From Rhodobacter sp. (GTDB lineage: Bacteria; Pseudomonadota; Alphaproteobacteria; Rhodobacterales; Rhodobacteraceae): a DNA stretch of 64,000 bases. The notes under the pieces were generated by a model. The model did not search any database and was not told the DNA's origin. It saw only the letters and a program-made list of their open reading frames with translations. Both the position numbers and the translations under genes were made by a program. Position 1 is the first letter of the stretch; every line of letters begins with the position of its first letter. The DNA is taken from the NCBI GenBank assembly GCA_027490955.1, contig JAIXXB010000023.1, positions 164,851-228,850 of the forward strand, given 5' to 3'. Below, piece after piece: positions 1 to 10,311 of the stretch.

Positions 1-125
1 TTCCTGTGTAATGCGTAAGGTCTCTGCCTGTGGCGCGGGCCATAGCACGTGGTTAAAGAATTGTCAGTGGGGGATGCACAGAAATCTGGCCCAAAGGCGG
101 ATCTGTGCCGAAATTCATCCGATGA

Positions 126-151
126 AAAAGGGCCGGCAAGCCGACCCTTTT
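126..151. terminator. Terminator-like hairpin AAAAGGGCCGGC-AA-GCCGACCCTTTT
   Basis: 12-bp arms with one mismatch, A-tract/T-tract flanks (bidirectional type). Confidence 0.6.
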
Positions 152-296
152 AATTATCTCCCTGTCGGACTGGCCGACTTATGCCAATCAACCTAGGCGC
201 AAAAATTTCCTGCGTCAACGCGATTCTCAGCCGCCTGCGCAAGATTCTTGCGCAGGGAAAATCATCGGTTAAGTTAATGATTTTATAATGAAAAAA

Positions 297-318
297 GGCC
301 GCACCCTAGGGCGCGGCC
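297..318. terminator. Hairpin GGCCGCACCC-TA-GGGCGCGGCC, possible terminator
   Basis: 10-bp arms with one mismatch, preceded by an A-tract. Confidence 0.4.
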
Positions 319-459
319 AGTCAGACAGGGAGGAAGTCACAATCGCATCGCCCACAGGCTGCTGCGATGCCTGCACTATGACGGCGAATGGTTAACAATC
401 TGTTTCGTTTGCGCGCGGCTTTCCGCTATCATAGGTTGAGATGGCAGATGGGGTGATTC

Positions 460-2004
460 ATGGGCGAGACGATTTTTGTAGGTGGTGGGGGCGAAGGATA
501 TAGCGCACCGCAAAACCTGCTGTTGAAATATGGCAATCGCCACGGCTTGATTGCGGGGGCCACGGGCACGGGCAAAACTGTCACGCTGCAAGTGCTGGCC
601 GAGGGGTTTTCCGCCGAAGGCGTGCCTGTGTTCATGGCCGATGTGAAGGGTGACTTGTCTGGCCTTGCGGCGGCGGGCAGCGAAAATCACAAATTGCACG
701 AGGCTTTTTCCAAACGCGCCGCCCAAATCGGCCATACCATTGCCTACCGCGCCTATCCTGTGACCTTTTGGGATATGTTCGGGCAGGCAGGCCACCCCAT
801 TCGGGCAACAGTTGCCGAAATGGGCCCGCTGCTGCTGTCGCGCCTTTTGGAACTGACCGAACCGCAAGAGGGCGTATTGAATGTGGCCTTTCGGTTGGCC
901 GACGAAGAACAATTGCCGCTGCTGGATTTAAAGGATTTGCAGGCGCTGCTGACCTTTATCGCCGAGCATGATTCAGAGATTTCTGCCCGCTACGGCCTTG
1001 TGGCCAGCACATCTATTGGTGCCATCCAGCGCCGGCTTTTGGTGCTGGAAAATCAAGGCGCCGCGCAAATGTTTGGCGAACCTGCTTTGGAACTGGCCGA
1101 CCTGATGCGCGTTGATGCGAACGGGCAGGGCGTGGTCAATATTCTGGCGGCGGATAAGCTGATGAATTCCCCGCGCCTCTATGCCACGTTCCTGTTGTGG
1201 CTGTTGTCCGAATTGTTCGAAGACCTGCCCGAAATCGGCGATCCCGAAAAGCCAAAGCTGGTGTTCTTTTTTGACGAGGCGCATTTGCTGTTCAATGATG
1301 CCCCGCGCGCGCTGGTGGAAAAGGTTGAACAAGTGGCCCGCCTGATCCGATCGAAAGGCGTGGGGATTTACTTTATCACGCAAAACCCCGCCGATGTGCC
1401 CGAGGTGATTTTGGGCCAGCTTGGCAACCGCGTGCAGCACGCCCTGCGCGCCTTTACGGCCAAGGATCAAAAGGATTTAAAGGCCGCATCGGAAACCTAT
1501 CGCCCAAATCCGCGCTTTGACATCAGCGATGCCATCCGCGATGTCGGCACGGGCGAGGCGGTGACGTCCTTTTTGGAAGCCAAGGGCATTCCAGGCGTGG
1601 CCGAACGCACAATGGTGCGCCCGCCAAACAGCCAACTTGGGCCGATTGACCCGATGCTGCGCGCAGGCGTGATTGCCACCTCGCCCATGGGTGCGAAATA
1701 CAACACGCCCATTGACCGCGATTCTGCCTATGAACGCCTGCGCGGCAAAGCCGAAGCCGCCGCGCGCGAGGCAGAGGCCGCCGAGGCCCACGCCCGCGAG
1801 GATGAGGCCCGCCGAAAAGAGGACGAGCGCGAATACTCCCGCGCCCGCCGCTATGACGGGGAAGGCTACCGCGAACCCGCGCGCCGTGCATCGCGCAGCG
1901 ACAGCCTTGGGACAACCCTTGCCAAAAGCTTTGTCCGCCAACTGGGCACCCGCACAGGCCAAGCTGTGGTGCGCGGGATTTTGGGCAGCATGTTCAAAAG
2001 GTAA
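460..2004 (+). CDS. HerA/YjgR-like helicase (DUF853 family ATPase)
   Basis: Walker [30 protein letters not shown]; full-length 514 aa ORF. Confidence 0.85.
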   Translation: MGETIFVGGGGEGYSAPQNLLLKYGNRHGLIAGATGTGKTVTLQVLAEGFSAEGVPVFMADVKGDLSGLAAAGSENHKLHEAFSKRAAQIGHTIAYRAYPVTFWDMFGQAGHPIRATVAEMGPLLLSRLLELTEPQEGVLNVAFRLADEEQLPLLDLKDLQALLTFIAEHDSEISARYGLVASTSIGAIQRRLLVLENQGAAQMFGEPALELADLMRVDANGQGVVNILAADKLMNSPRLYATFLLWLLSELFEDLPEIGDPEKPKLVFFFDEAHLLFNDAPRALVEKVEQVARLIRSKGVGIYFITQNPADVPEVILGQLGNRVQHALRAFTAKDQKDLKAASETYRPNPRFDISDAIRDVGTGEAVTSFLEAKGIPGVAERTMVRPPNSQLGPIDPMLRAGVIATSPMGAKYNTPIDRDSAYERLRGKAEAAAREAEAAEAHAREDEARRKEDEREYSRARRYDGEGYREPARRASRSDSLGTTLAKSFVRQLGTRTGQAVVRGILGSMFKR

Positions 2005-2108
2005 CCTGAATGGCTGAACCCCTCAGATTGCTGCGCAAATCGCATGTGCTTTGCCCCGTTCAGACTGCGGGGTGTCAAAAGTAACTTGTTCACAAAGGAG
2101 CAATAGCA

Positions 2109-3353
2109 ATGGCTTTTTCCGCCGCTGAAGTTTATCTTTTGGAACTGATCAATCGGGGCCGTCTTGATCCTGCGGCCGAAGCCGCCCGTTTTGGCATCAG
2201 CCTGAACGCAGGTCTGGCCGCGGGCACAATTTCGACGGCAGCAAAGCAGGTGCTCGCCCCGAATACGCAGTTGGAAAAGGCTGCCATTGGCCATTCCAAA
2301 TGGATGATCGCCAGCGATGTCTTTTCCCATACGGGCAAAGGTGGCAGCCAGCCCAGCGACCGCGCCGCAGCGGCGGGCTATACGGGCGCAGTTGGGGAAA
2401 ACATCGCTTGGGTTGGCACGACGGGATCGATTTCGATCAATGCCAGCACTGTGAACACCCATTATCGCGGCCTTTTCCTCAGCGAAGGTCACCGCGTCAA
2501 CACCATGAATGCCACCTATGTCGAGATTGGCCTTGCCGAGGAACTTGGCGCCTTTACCCAGTCGGGCCGAACCTATAATTCGGCCATGTTGACCGAAGTT
2601 TTCGGGATACGCGCGGGCGGGGTGTTTTTGACGGGCGTGGCCTATAACGATAGAAATGGCAATAACTTCTATGACATAGGCGAAGGGCGCGGCAGCGTGA
2701 CCTTTACCGCGCAGGGCAAAAGCGCCACTGCCGCATCGACGGGGCTATACGCGCTGCGCTTGAACACCGATGCCAGCCAAGACATCACAGGCACTGTGGG
2801 CAGCAGGGCCTTTTCGGTGGAACTGGATATGGCCAGCGAAAATGCCAAATTGGATGTGGTGGGGGGCAATACGTTCTTCACCTCGACCGATATCGTGCTG
2901 AAAACGGGCATACACAATGCGCGGCTTTTGGGCGTGGCGGATTTGGATGCGACAGGCAATGCCAATGCGAACCAATTGATGGGCAATAAGGGCGATAATG
3001 GCCTGTCGGGCATGGACGGCAATGATCGATTGTTTGGCGGACAGGGCTTTGACACGCTGACAGGCGGTGCGGGCGATGATGTGCTGGGCGGCGGAAGTGC
3101 GGCGGATGTGTTTGTCTTTGCTGATGGTTTTGGCACCGACCAGATCACCGATTTCTTGTTGGCTGACAGCGATATCCTGCGCCTTGATGATGCCATTTGG
3201 GGCGGGGCAGCCAAAACCGCCGCCGAGGTGCTGACCGAGTTTTCCAGCGTGGTTGGGGGCAATCTGGTGCTGAACTTTGGCCTTGGCGAAGTGCTGACTT
3301 TAACAGGCGTGGGCAGCACCGCAGGGCTGGCTGCGGTGATTGAGATTGTCTAG
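2109..3353 (+). CDS. CAP/SCP-domain protein with C-terminal RTX (hemolysin-type Ca-binding) repeats
   Basis: N-terminal LELINRGRLDP and HSKWM...FSHTG CAP-like motifs; C-terminal GGxGxDxLxGGAGDDVLGGG repeats. Confidence 0.8.
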   Translation: MAFSAAEVYLLELINRGRLDPAAEAARFGISLNAGLAAGTISTAAKQVLAPNTQLEKAAIGHSKWMIASDVFSHTGKGGSQPSDRAAAAGYTGAVGENIAWVGTTGSISINASTVNTHYRGLFLSEGHRVNTMNATYVEIGLAEELGAFTQSGRTYNSAMLTEVFGIRAGGVFLTGVAYNDRNGNNFYDIGEGRGSVTFTAQGKSATAASTGLYALRLNTDASQDITGTVGSRAFSVELDMASENAKLDVVGGNTFFTSTDIVLKTGIHNARLLGVADLDATGNANANQLMGNKGDNGLSGMDGNDRLFGGQGFDTLTGGAGDDVLGGGSAADVFVFADGFGTDQITDFLLADSDILRLDDAIWGGAAKTAAEVLTEFSSVVGGNLVLNFGLGEVLTLTGVGSTAGLAAVIEIV

Positions 3354-3510
3354 GCAGCGTGGGGAAAGCCGCGCCTAAAGTTTGGACAAATCAAGAAACC
3401 GCACTGCGATGTCGGACTGTGCGGCCAAAACCTGCTGCGAATGGCATCGCCATCCGTGAATACCGCAACAATCCCTCCCTTTGGGCAGGCTGGGATCGTG
3501 CAATCCCACC

Positions 3511-4848
3511 TTACACCCCACGCACCCATAATTTCGCAATTCTGTTTTCGCGCCGTTGCACCACCTGAAAGCGGAAGCCGTGAAAGATGAACGCCTGTCC
3601 CTCGGTTGGAATCATCTGCGCCTCATGGATAACCAGACCTGCTACGGTATTGGCCTCGTCATCAGGCAGGTTCCAATCCATCGCGCGGTTGATATCGCGG
3701 ATGGTCATCGCCCCATCCACGATGTAATCGCCCGTTTCGGTTTGCTTTAGCCCCGCATCGCGGGCCTTGGCGTCGAACTCGTCGTTAATCTCGCCCACGA
3801 TTTCTTCGAGAATGTCTTCCAGCGTGATCAGCCCTTGCAGGCTGCCATATTCATCAACCACCAGCGCCATATGCGCGTTGCGGGCCAGAAAGGCGCGCAT
3901 TTGTTCATCCAAACTGGTGGTGTCGGGAATGAAATAAGGTTTCATCGCCACTTTCACCACGTCCAGTTCGGCAATGGTTGCTGACATATCCGCCCCTGCG
4001 TTTTGGCGGCGCAGGCGGTCTACCTCGCGCAGCAGGTCTTTGGCGTGGATGATGCCAAGGATGTTTTCTTCGTCATCTTTGAAAATTGGTAGGCGCGAAT
4101 GGGCCGAGGCCAGCACCTGCGCGATGATTTCGTCTGCCGCATCATCGGCGTTGATCATTTCGATCTGGCGGCGGTGGCGCATGATTTCGTCTACGGTGCG
4201 GTCCGACAAATCCAGCGCGCCCAAAAGCCTGTCGCGGTCTTCCTTTTCCACGGCACCCGTCGAATGGCCAAGGGCGATTGCGCCCATGATTTCTTCGCGC
4301 AGGGCGAACATTTTCGTATCTGGATTTGCGCGCAGGCCCAGCGGGCGCAAAACGGCGCGCAGCATCGTAGACAAAAGCCGCACCACAGGGGCCAAGACGG
4401 CGACCATCGGCGCAAGGATGGGGGCCAGACCTAGGGCAATCGCCTCGGGGCTGGCAGTGGCGATGGTTTTTGGCAAAACTTCGGTCAGAATCAGCAGCCC
4501 AAGCGACAGCGCCGCGATCAGCACAAAGGGCCAGATTGCGCCTTGGTTGGTCAGAAGATGCGGCATCAGCCAGATCATCGCCAGCACAGTGGCCGAGATA
4601 TGCAGCAGCAATTGCCCCAGCAGCACGGCGCCGATCATCCGTTCGTCATCGTCTTGCAAGGAAAGCGCCGCCTTGGCCCCGCGCGCGCCCCGATCTGCCT
4701 GCGCCTTCAGCTTGCCGCGCGGCACAGTGGTGATGGCGGTTTGTGCCAGCGATAGAAAACCAGACAGCAGCAAAACCATCGCAAAACCCGCCCAAAGCGG
4801 CCAAGGATGGCTGACCAGAAAAAACTGGCCTGAAAATGCGTCACTCAT
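3511..4848 (-). CDS. HlyC/CorC-family (CNNM + CBS + CorC domain) transporter
   Basis: CNNM-type N-terminal TM region, CBS-pair (SRLPIFKDDEENILGIIHAKDLL), C-terminal FRFQVVQRRENRIAKLWV. Confidence 0.85.
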   Translation of the reverse strand: MSDAFSGQFFLVSHPWPLWAGFAMVLLLSGFLSLAQTAITTVPRGKLKAQADRGARGAKAALSLQDDDERMIGAVLLGQLLLHISATVLAMIWLMPHLLTNQGAIWPFVLIAALSLGLLILTEVLPKTIATASPEAIALGLAPILAPMVAVLAPVVRLLSTMLRAVLRPLGLRANPDTKMFALREEIMGAIALGHSTGAVEKEDRDRLLGALDLSDRTVDEIMRHRRQIEMINADDAADEIIAQVLASAHSRLPIFKDDEENILGIIHAKDLLREVDRLRRQNAGADMSATIAELDVVKVAMKPYFIPDTTSLDEQMRAFLARNAHMALVVDEYGSLQGLITLEDILEEIVGEINDEFDAKARDAGLKQTETGDYIVDGAMTIRDINRAMDWNLPDDEANTVAGLVIHEAQMIPTEGQAFIFHGFRFQVVQRRENRIAKLWVRGV

Positions 4849-4857
4849 GTTCGGCCT

Positions 4858-5820
4858 TTACTTGGGTTTTGGGTCGGCAAGCGGGTGGTGGTTCAAAACC
4901 AAATCTTTGAGGGTTTGGTCAAGCACATGCGTATAAATTTCCGTCGTGGCAAGGCCCGCATGGCCCAGCAGGGTTTGGATCACGCGCAAATCTGCGCCAT
5001 GGGACAGCAGATGGGTGGCAAAGGCGTGGCGCAGGGTGTGGGGGGTGACGCGCGCGGGGTCAACCCCGCCATGGGCGGCGATGGCCTTGATCAGCGTATA
5101 GAAATACTGCCGCGTGATATGGCCGCCTGCAGCGGGGCTGGGAAATAGGAATTTTGGTGAGGCCTTGGCGCCCAAAGCCCCGCTTTTGCCTCGCGCAGCC
5201 TCGGCATCTTTGTCCCATTGCGCCAGCCACGCCTGCCCTGCTGCGCGCGCGGGGGGCGATAGCGGCACCAAGCGTTCCTTATCACCCTTGCCGCGCACCA
5301 TGATCATCGCAGGGTCGCCGCGCAGCGCATGGGCGGGCAGGCTGACCAATTCCGACACCCGCATCCCCGTGGCATAAAGCAACTCGACAAGGCACAGGTT
5401 GCGCACACGGCTGGCCGCGTCGCGGCCATAGGCGGCGCTGGCGCGCAAAATGGCGTTTACATCGGCCTCTGATAGGGTTTTGGGCAGGGCCTGCCGTGCG
5501 CCTGGCCCCTTGATGCGCAAGGCTGGGTTTGCACCGATCCAGCCCTCTTCAAAAGCAAAGCGAAACAATTGCTTGATCGCCGATAGGCGACGCGCGCGGG
5601 TGGATTGGCCCAAGCCTGCCGCCTCGCATGATAGCAAATAGGCGTGGATATCTTCGCGGCTTGCGGTTGAAAAATGGCAGCCCTGCCGCCCCGCCCAAGC
5701 GGAGAAATCCAGCAAATCGCGCCCATAGGCAAGGGCGGTGTTGGCCGCCGCCCCTCTTTCGGCGCGCGCGGCGTCCAAAAAGGCGGAAATCCAGCCCTCA
5801 TGGCCCTGCTGCGCGCCCAT
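4858..5820 (-). CDS. xerD: Site-specific tyrosine recombinase XerD
   Basis: LYATGMRVSELVSL, TPHTLRHAFATHLLSHGADLRVIQTLLGHAGLATTEIYTHV catalytic motifs. Confidence 0.9.
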   Translation of the reverse strand: MGAQQGHEGWISAFLDAARAERGAAANTALAYGRDLLDFSAWAGRQGCHFSTASREDIHAYLLSCEAAGLGQSTRARRLSAIKQLFRFAFEEGWIGANPALRIKGPGARQALPKTLSEADVNAILRASAAYGRDAASRVRNLCLVELLYATGMRVSELVSLPAHALRGDPAMIMVRGKGDKERLVPLSPPARAAGQAWLAQWDKDAEAARGKSGALGAKASPKFLFPSPAAGGHITRQYFYTLIKAIAAHGGVDPARVTPHTLRHAFATHLLSHGADLRVIQTLLGHAGLATTEIYTHVLDQTLKDLVLNHHPLADPKPK

Positions 5821-5823
5821 AGA

Positions 5824-7449
5824 TCAGCCCCGCCGTTCCAAGATCATCAATTCCAGCGCCGTGCGCCGCGCCGCCGATTCCAGCCCCAGCGCGCGCAGCA
5901 GCGCCAGCCCTTCGGTTACGGCGCGATCCTCGCCAAACAGCCCCGTTTGAATGCGCGCAATCGCCGCCAAAATGCCCATGCCCACATTGCCCGATTGGGC
6001 CAATTGCGCCAAATCATCGGGCAGCGGGGGCGCGGCAAAGCCTGCGGCAACAGCGCGGCCCAAATCCCCCGTTGCGGTTTGCCCTGCCAAATCACCGCGC
6101 GCGAGCCCTGCCAAAAAGCCGCGCGGCGTGCCTGCGGCAGGATCACCTGCCAGCCGCTCATAAGCGGGCGACAACAGGCCCAATTCATAGGCCAAATCCC
6201 CCGCCTCGCCTTGTAAGCTTAGGCTTGCCAAAGCCTCGCCATAAAGCGTGGCAAAGGCCACTTCCAGTTCGGCCGATTTCATCGCGCCATAGGCGGCGGG
6301 CAGGGCCGCCGCGACCGCCCCTGCATCACCTGCCGTAATTGCCGCATCAAAGGTCTGGAACGCTGCGATCCGATCCCATATCCCGCCCGATGCCGATGGT
6401 TTTTGCGAGGTGAAAATCCCCAGCAATTGGTTGGGCGATAGAACCGCCGCGCGCGCAAGCCGTTCGGCGGCTTCGGCCTGTGCTTTCCATCCTGCACGTA
6501 TGGATAATTCGGCATGGGCAAAGGCGATGGGCAGCGTGCCTGTGGGCAAGGTTTCGCCCAGCGCATCATAAATCCGCCAGATCAGCGGGGTGATCGGTTT
6601 GGGCGGCGCGGGCAAGCTGGGGTCGGCAAAGGCCTCGGGGTCTAGAAAGCGTTCCAGCAATTCGGCCTCGACGGGCGCAATATCGCCCAGCGCGGTTTCG
6701 GTTGACAAAATCAGCTTGGCCCCCGCCCAATCGCCTGCGCGGGCGGCGCAAAAGACGCGGGTTTGCGGGGCAATATCCAGCCCGCGCGTGGCGCGCATTT
6801 CGCTGCATGCACGGTCTTCTTGGCCCATCAAAAGGCTGACATCAAAGGCGCGGCGGAACAAATCAGCATTCGTGGCAGGGCCTGCCGCCTCGATCAGCGC
6901 AAAGGCCTGATCCAGCGCACCGATCGAGAGCAGTTTATCCACCCGCGCCAGCAGCACAGAGCCGCGCTCGGCAGGGTTGTCCATCGCGGGGGCATCTGCC
7001 TCGGCCAAGAGGACTGTGATGGCCAAATCATGCAAAGCGGGAATGCCTTCGGTTTGCAAACCCGCGATGGCGGCGCTGACCTCGCCTGCTGTGGCCGCAC
7101 CCCATAGGGCGGCAGGATAGCCCGTTTTTGCACTGGGCAACAGGCCGACACTGTCCACCGATGGCCCGCCCAAAACCGTGGTCGTAATCGCCTCTGGCGC
7201 GGCAACACCGCCTGTCACGGGGGCCTCGCCCAAGGGCGGCGTCGCAGTGGGCGACGAGGCGTTGGGCGACAATGGCAGCGGCGCAGGTTTGACTGTTGCA
7301 GACAGCCAATCAATGGCAGACAGCGGGGCAGAGGCCGAGACGGGCGTTTCTTGCCCTATGTCTTGGGCCAGCACAGCCGACGCGCCTGCGCCCCAAAAGA
7401 CAAGGGCCAGAGCGATCGGCTGCAAAGTGCAGGCGCACTTAGCCACCAT
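5824..7449 (-). CDS. Conserved exported hypothetical protein
   Basis: 541 aa ORF with signal-peptide-like N-terminus, directly upstream of xerD on the same strand. Confidence 0.65.
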   Translation of the reverse strand: MVAKCACTLQPIALALVFWGAGASAVLAQDIGQETPVSASAPLSAIDWLSATVKPAPLPLSPNASSPTATPPLGEAPVTGGVAAPEAITTTVLGGPSVDSVGLLPSAKTGYPAALWGAATAGEVSAAIAGLQTEGIPALHDLAITVLLAEADAPAMDNPAERGSVLLARVDKLLSIGALDQAFALIEAAGPATNADLFRRAFDVSLLMGQEDRACSEMRATRGLDIAPQTRVFCAARAGDWAGAKLILSTETALGDIAPVEAELLERFLDPEAFADPSLPAPPKPITPLIWRIYDALGETLPTGTLPIAFAHAELSIRAGWKAQAEAAERLARAAVLSPNQLLGIFTSQKPSASGGIWDRIAAFQTFDAAITAGDAGAVAAALPAAYGAMKSAELEVAFATLYGEALASLSLQGEAGDLAYELGLLSPAYERLAGDPAAGTPRGFLAGLARGDLAGQTATGDLGRAVAAGFAAPPLPDDLAQLAQSGNVGMGILAAIARIQTGLFGEDRAVTEGLALLRALGLESAARRTALELMILERRG

Positions 7450-7564
7450 TCAAAACCACGCTCTGGCTGATGGGTTGCGGGGCAGGGGCCATATCAACGC
7501 TATAGCCGTAAATCACCAACCCCAGACCTGCCAAAACCGCAACAGTTGCCAGCGTCTTGATCAT
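7439..7564 (-). CDS. Small single-TM protein (41 aa)
   Basis: MIKTLATVAVLAGLGLVIYGYSVDMAPAPQPISQSVVLNGG; 3' end overlaps the 7449 start codon (11 nt), suggesting coupling; sub-ORF of listed 7439..8266. Confidence 0.55.
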   Translation of the reverse strand: MIKTLATVAVLAGLGLVIYGYSVDMAPAPQPISQSVVLNGG

Positions 7565-7760
7565 TCTGCCCATCTTTTTGCCCCATGCCTTGGCCGCATT
7601 ATATCCCTGCGCCGCCATATATACACTTTCGTCGCAACATTCACCCCCCGTTTGTTGGATTTGCTGCGCTTTGCCCATCACTGTGCGATTGCTGTTGGCG
7701 CGGGCCTGCGGCTTTGTCATAAAGGCAAGGTTACAGGGGCGCAGTTTGGGGTGTTCTGGC

Positions 7761-8297
7761 GTGAAACTAAAGAAATCGGTTGTGATGGTGGGCATGATGG
7801 GGGCGGGAAAAACCGCCGTTGGCACAGTTTTGGCGCGCAAACTGGCTGTGCCTTTTGTCGATTCGGATGATGAAATCGTCCATGCCGCAGGCCGCAGCAT
7901 CGCCGAGATTTTTGAACGCGATGGCGAGCCGTTTTTTCGCGCCCGCGAGGCCGAGGTGATTGCCCGCCTGTTGCGCGCCAGCCCTTGCATTTTGTCCACA
8001 GGCGGCGGGGCGTTTTTGGCCGAAGCCAACCGCGCCTTGATCCATGAATTGGGCCTTTCGGTCTGGCTGAAAGTGGATTTGGAGATTTTGTGGCAACGGG
8101 TGCGGCACAAAAACACACGGCCCTTGCTGCGCACAGCCAACCCGCGCGAGACTTTGGCCCAGTTGCTTGAGGCGCGCTTGCCCTCGTATCGCCTTGCCGA
8201 TATCAGCGTCGAAGGGGCCGCAGACATCACCCCAGACGAGATGGCCGACCGCGTGATCGCCGCCATTTCCGCGCGCAGCGATGTTTTGGGAGAATAG
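7761..8297 (+). CDS. aroK: Shikimate kinase
   Basis: KSVVMVGMMGAGKTAVGTVLARKL, DSDDEIVHAAGRSIAEIF, STGGGAFL; GTG start at 7761 favoured over the upstream ORF start 7557. Confidence 0.88.
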   Translation: MKLKKSVVMVGMMGAGKTAVGTVLARKLAVPFVDSDDEIVHAAGRSIAEIFERDGEPFFRAREAEVIARLLRASPCILSTGGGAFLAEANRALIHELGLSVWLKVDLEILWQRVRHKNTRPLLRTANPRETLAQLLEARLPSYRLADISVEGAADITPDEMADRVIAAISARSDVLGE

Positions 8298-8298
8298 G

Positions 8299-9426
8299 AT
8301 GACCAGCCAAGACATCACCTTTGATAGCGTGCGCGTCAACCTTGGTGCGCGCAGTTATGATGTGCGTATCGGCGCGGGGTTGCTTGGCGATGCTGGCGCG
8401 CAGATTGCCCCATTGTTGCGCCGCAAACGCGCCGCGGTGGTCTATGATGCGCGGCTGGAAACCCTGCATTTGCCCAGACTTATGGCGTCGCTTGCGCGCG
8501 CGGGCATCCATGCCACTGCCCTGCCGGTGCCCTCGGGCGAAGGCAGCAAAGCTTGGGATCAAGTGGCGCGCATCAGCGAATGGCTGCTGGCCGAAAAGAT
8601 CGAGCGTAAAGATATTGTCATCGCACTGGGCGGCGGGGTTATTGGGGATTTGGTTGGGTTTTGCGCCGCAATCTTGCGCCGCGGTGTTCGTTTTGTGCAA
8701 ATCCCCACCACGCTGCTGGCGCAGGTCGACAGTTCTGTCGGCGGAAAAACGGGCATCAATACGCCCCAAGGCAAAAACCTGATCGGCGCGTTTCATCAGC
8801 CCAGCCTTGTGTTGGCCGATATTGACGTTTTGTCCAGCTTGCCTGCCCGCGATTTCGCCTCGGGCTATGGCGAGGTGGTCAAATACGGCCTGCTTGGGGA
8901 TGCGCAGTTCTTTGATTGGTTAGAGGCGAACGGCCCCGCCATGGCCGCAGGTGATGCGCGCGCGCGCGCCTATGCGGTCACGCGATCTGTGCAGATGAAA
9001 GCAGGCATTGTCGAACGAGACGAAACAGAAGAAGGCGAGCGCGCGCTTTTGAACCTTGGGCATACGTTCTGCCACGCACTGGAACAGGCCACGGGCTATG
9101 GCGCGCGTTTGCTCCACGGCGAAGGCGTGGCGATTGGCTGCGTTCTGGCGCTGCAACTGTCACAAAACCTTGGCCTGATCAGCCAAGAGGCCCCCTCGCG
9201 CCTGCGCGCGCATCTGCGCGCCATGGGGATGAAGGTTGATTTATCAGATATTGCAGGCGAATTGCCCGATGCAGCGGCGCTGTTGGCGCTGATGGGTCAA
9301 GACAAAAAGGTGGTCGATGGCCGCCTGCGCTTTATCCTGTGCCGCGCCATCGGCGATGCTTTTGTGGCCAGCGATGTGCCGCAAGAGGCGGTTCTGTCGC
9401 TTTTGCAGGCAGCGATGCCGCAATAA
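8299..9426 (+). CDS. aroB: 3-dehydroquinate synthase
   Basis: DIVIALGGGVIGDLVGFCAA, TTLLAQVDSSVGGKTGIN, NLGHTFCHALE. Confidence 0.92.
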   Translation: MTSQDITFDSVRVNLGARSYDVRIGAGLLGDAGAQIAPLLRRKRAAVVYDARLETLHLPRLMASLARAGIHATALPVPSGEGSKAWDQVARISEWLLAEKIERKDIVIALGGGVIGDLVGFCAAILRRGVRFVQIPTTLLAQVDSSVGGKTGINTPQGKNLIGAFHQPSLVLADIDVLSSLPARDFASGYGEVVKYGLLGDAQFFDWLEANGPAMAAGDARARAYAVTRSVQMKAGIVERDETEEGERALLNLGHTFCHALEQATGYGARLLHGEGVAIGCVLALQLSQNLGLISQEAPSRLRAHLRAMGMKVDLSDIAGELPDAAALLALMGQDKKVVDGRLRFILCRAIGDAFVASDVPQEAVLSLLQAAMPQ

Positions 9427-9502
9427 TGGGCAAAGGGGGCAAGAATCGCTTGCATGCTTGGCCGCATCTGTTTTGATAGCGAAAACCTTGCAGGAACGCT
9501 GG

Positions 9503-10285
9503 ATGTTTGATGACAAAACCGCCAAGGCGCAGCGCCCCGTTGCCATTAGGGTAGAGGGGCTGCGCAAATCCTTCGGCAGCCACGAGGTGCTGAAAGGTGT
9601 GTCCTTGACCGCGCGTGAAGGCGATGTTGTCGCCATTATTGGCGGGTCGGGCAGTGGCAAATCTACCATGCTGCGCTGCATCAATTTTCTAGAAACCCCT
9701 TCGGGCGGCCAGATCGAGATCGGCGGCGAAGCGGTGGCGATGAATGCCGCGGGCGCGCCCACCGATCGGCGGCAACTGGAACGGCTGCGCCAAAGTTTGG
9801 GTATGGTGTTTCAAAGCTTTAATCTTTGGACGCATATGACAGTGCTGGAAAACCTGATCGAAGTGCCTGTGCATGTGCTGAAAACCCCGCGCCCGCAGGC
9901 GGTTGAAACTGCCCGCACCCTGCTGGCCCGCGTCGGGCTTGCCGAAAAAGAAGCGGCCTATCCTGCCTTTTTGTCGGGCGGGCAGCAACAGCGCGCCGCC
10001 ATTGCCCGCGCGCTGGCCATCGGCCCCAAAGCCATGCTGTTTGACGAGCCGACCTCGGCCCTTGACCCCGAACTTGTGGGCGAAGTACTGGCCGTGATAC
10101 GCGCCCTAGCCGATGAAGGGCGCACAATGATTTTGGTCACCCATGAGATGAAGTTCGCCCGCGAAGTGGCCGACCACGTCATCTATCTGCACAATGGCGT
10201 GATCGAAGAAGAGGGGCCACCCTCGGCTGTGTTTGGTGCGCCCCAGTCGGCGCGGCTGAAGCAGTTTTTATCCAGCGTGGGATAA
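9503..10285 (+). CDS. Polar amino-acid ABC transporter ATP-binding protein (HisP/GlnQ-like)
   Basis: GGSGSGKSTMLRCIN, LSGGQQQRAAIARAL, MLFDEPTSALDPE. Confidence 0.9.
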   Translation: MFDDKTAKAQRPVAIRVEGLRKSFGSHEVLKGVSLTAREGDVVAIIGGSGSGKSTMLRCINFLETPSGGQIEIGGEAVAMNAAGAPTDRRQLERLRQSLGMVFQSFNLWTHMTVLENLIEVPVHVLKTPRPQAVETARTLLARVGLAEKEAAYPAFLSGGQQQRAAIARALAIGPKAMLFDEPTSALDPELVGEVLAVIRALADEGRTMILVTHEMKFAREVADHVIYLHNGVIEEEGPPSAVFGAPQSARLKQFLSSVG

Positions 10286-10311
10286 ACCCGCGCGCTAACA
10301 GTGAGGACACT

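Noticed and set aside
11-196. ORF 11..196 at the window start
   Set aside because: Covers a terminator hairpin, has no domain features, and is short.
973-1962. Long antisense ORFs over the HerA-like gene (also many others, e.g. 20580..21401+, 28269..29747-, 36183..37073-)
   Set aside because: High-GC shadow ORFs opposite well-supported genes, with compositionally odd proteins rich in His/Arg/Gln or Ala and no recognisable domains.
7565-8266. N-terminal part of minus ORF 7439..8266
   Set aside because: Antisense to aroK; only the last 41 codons look like a real small protein.
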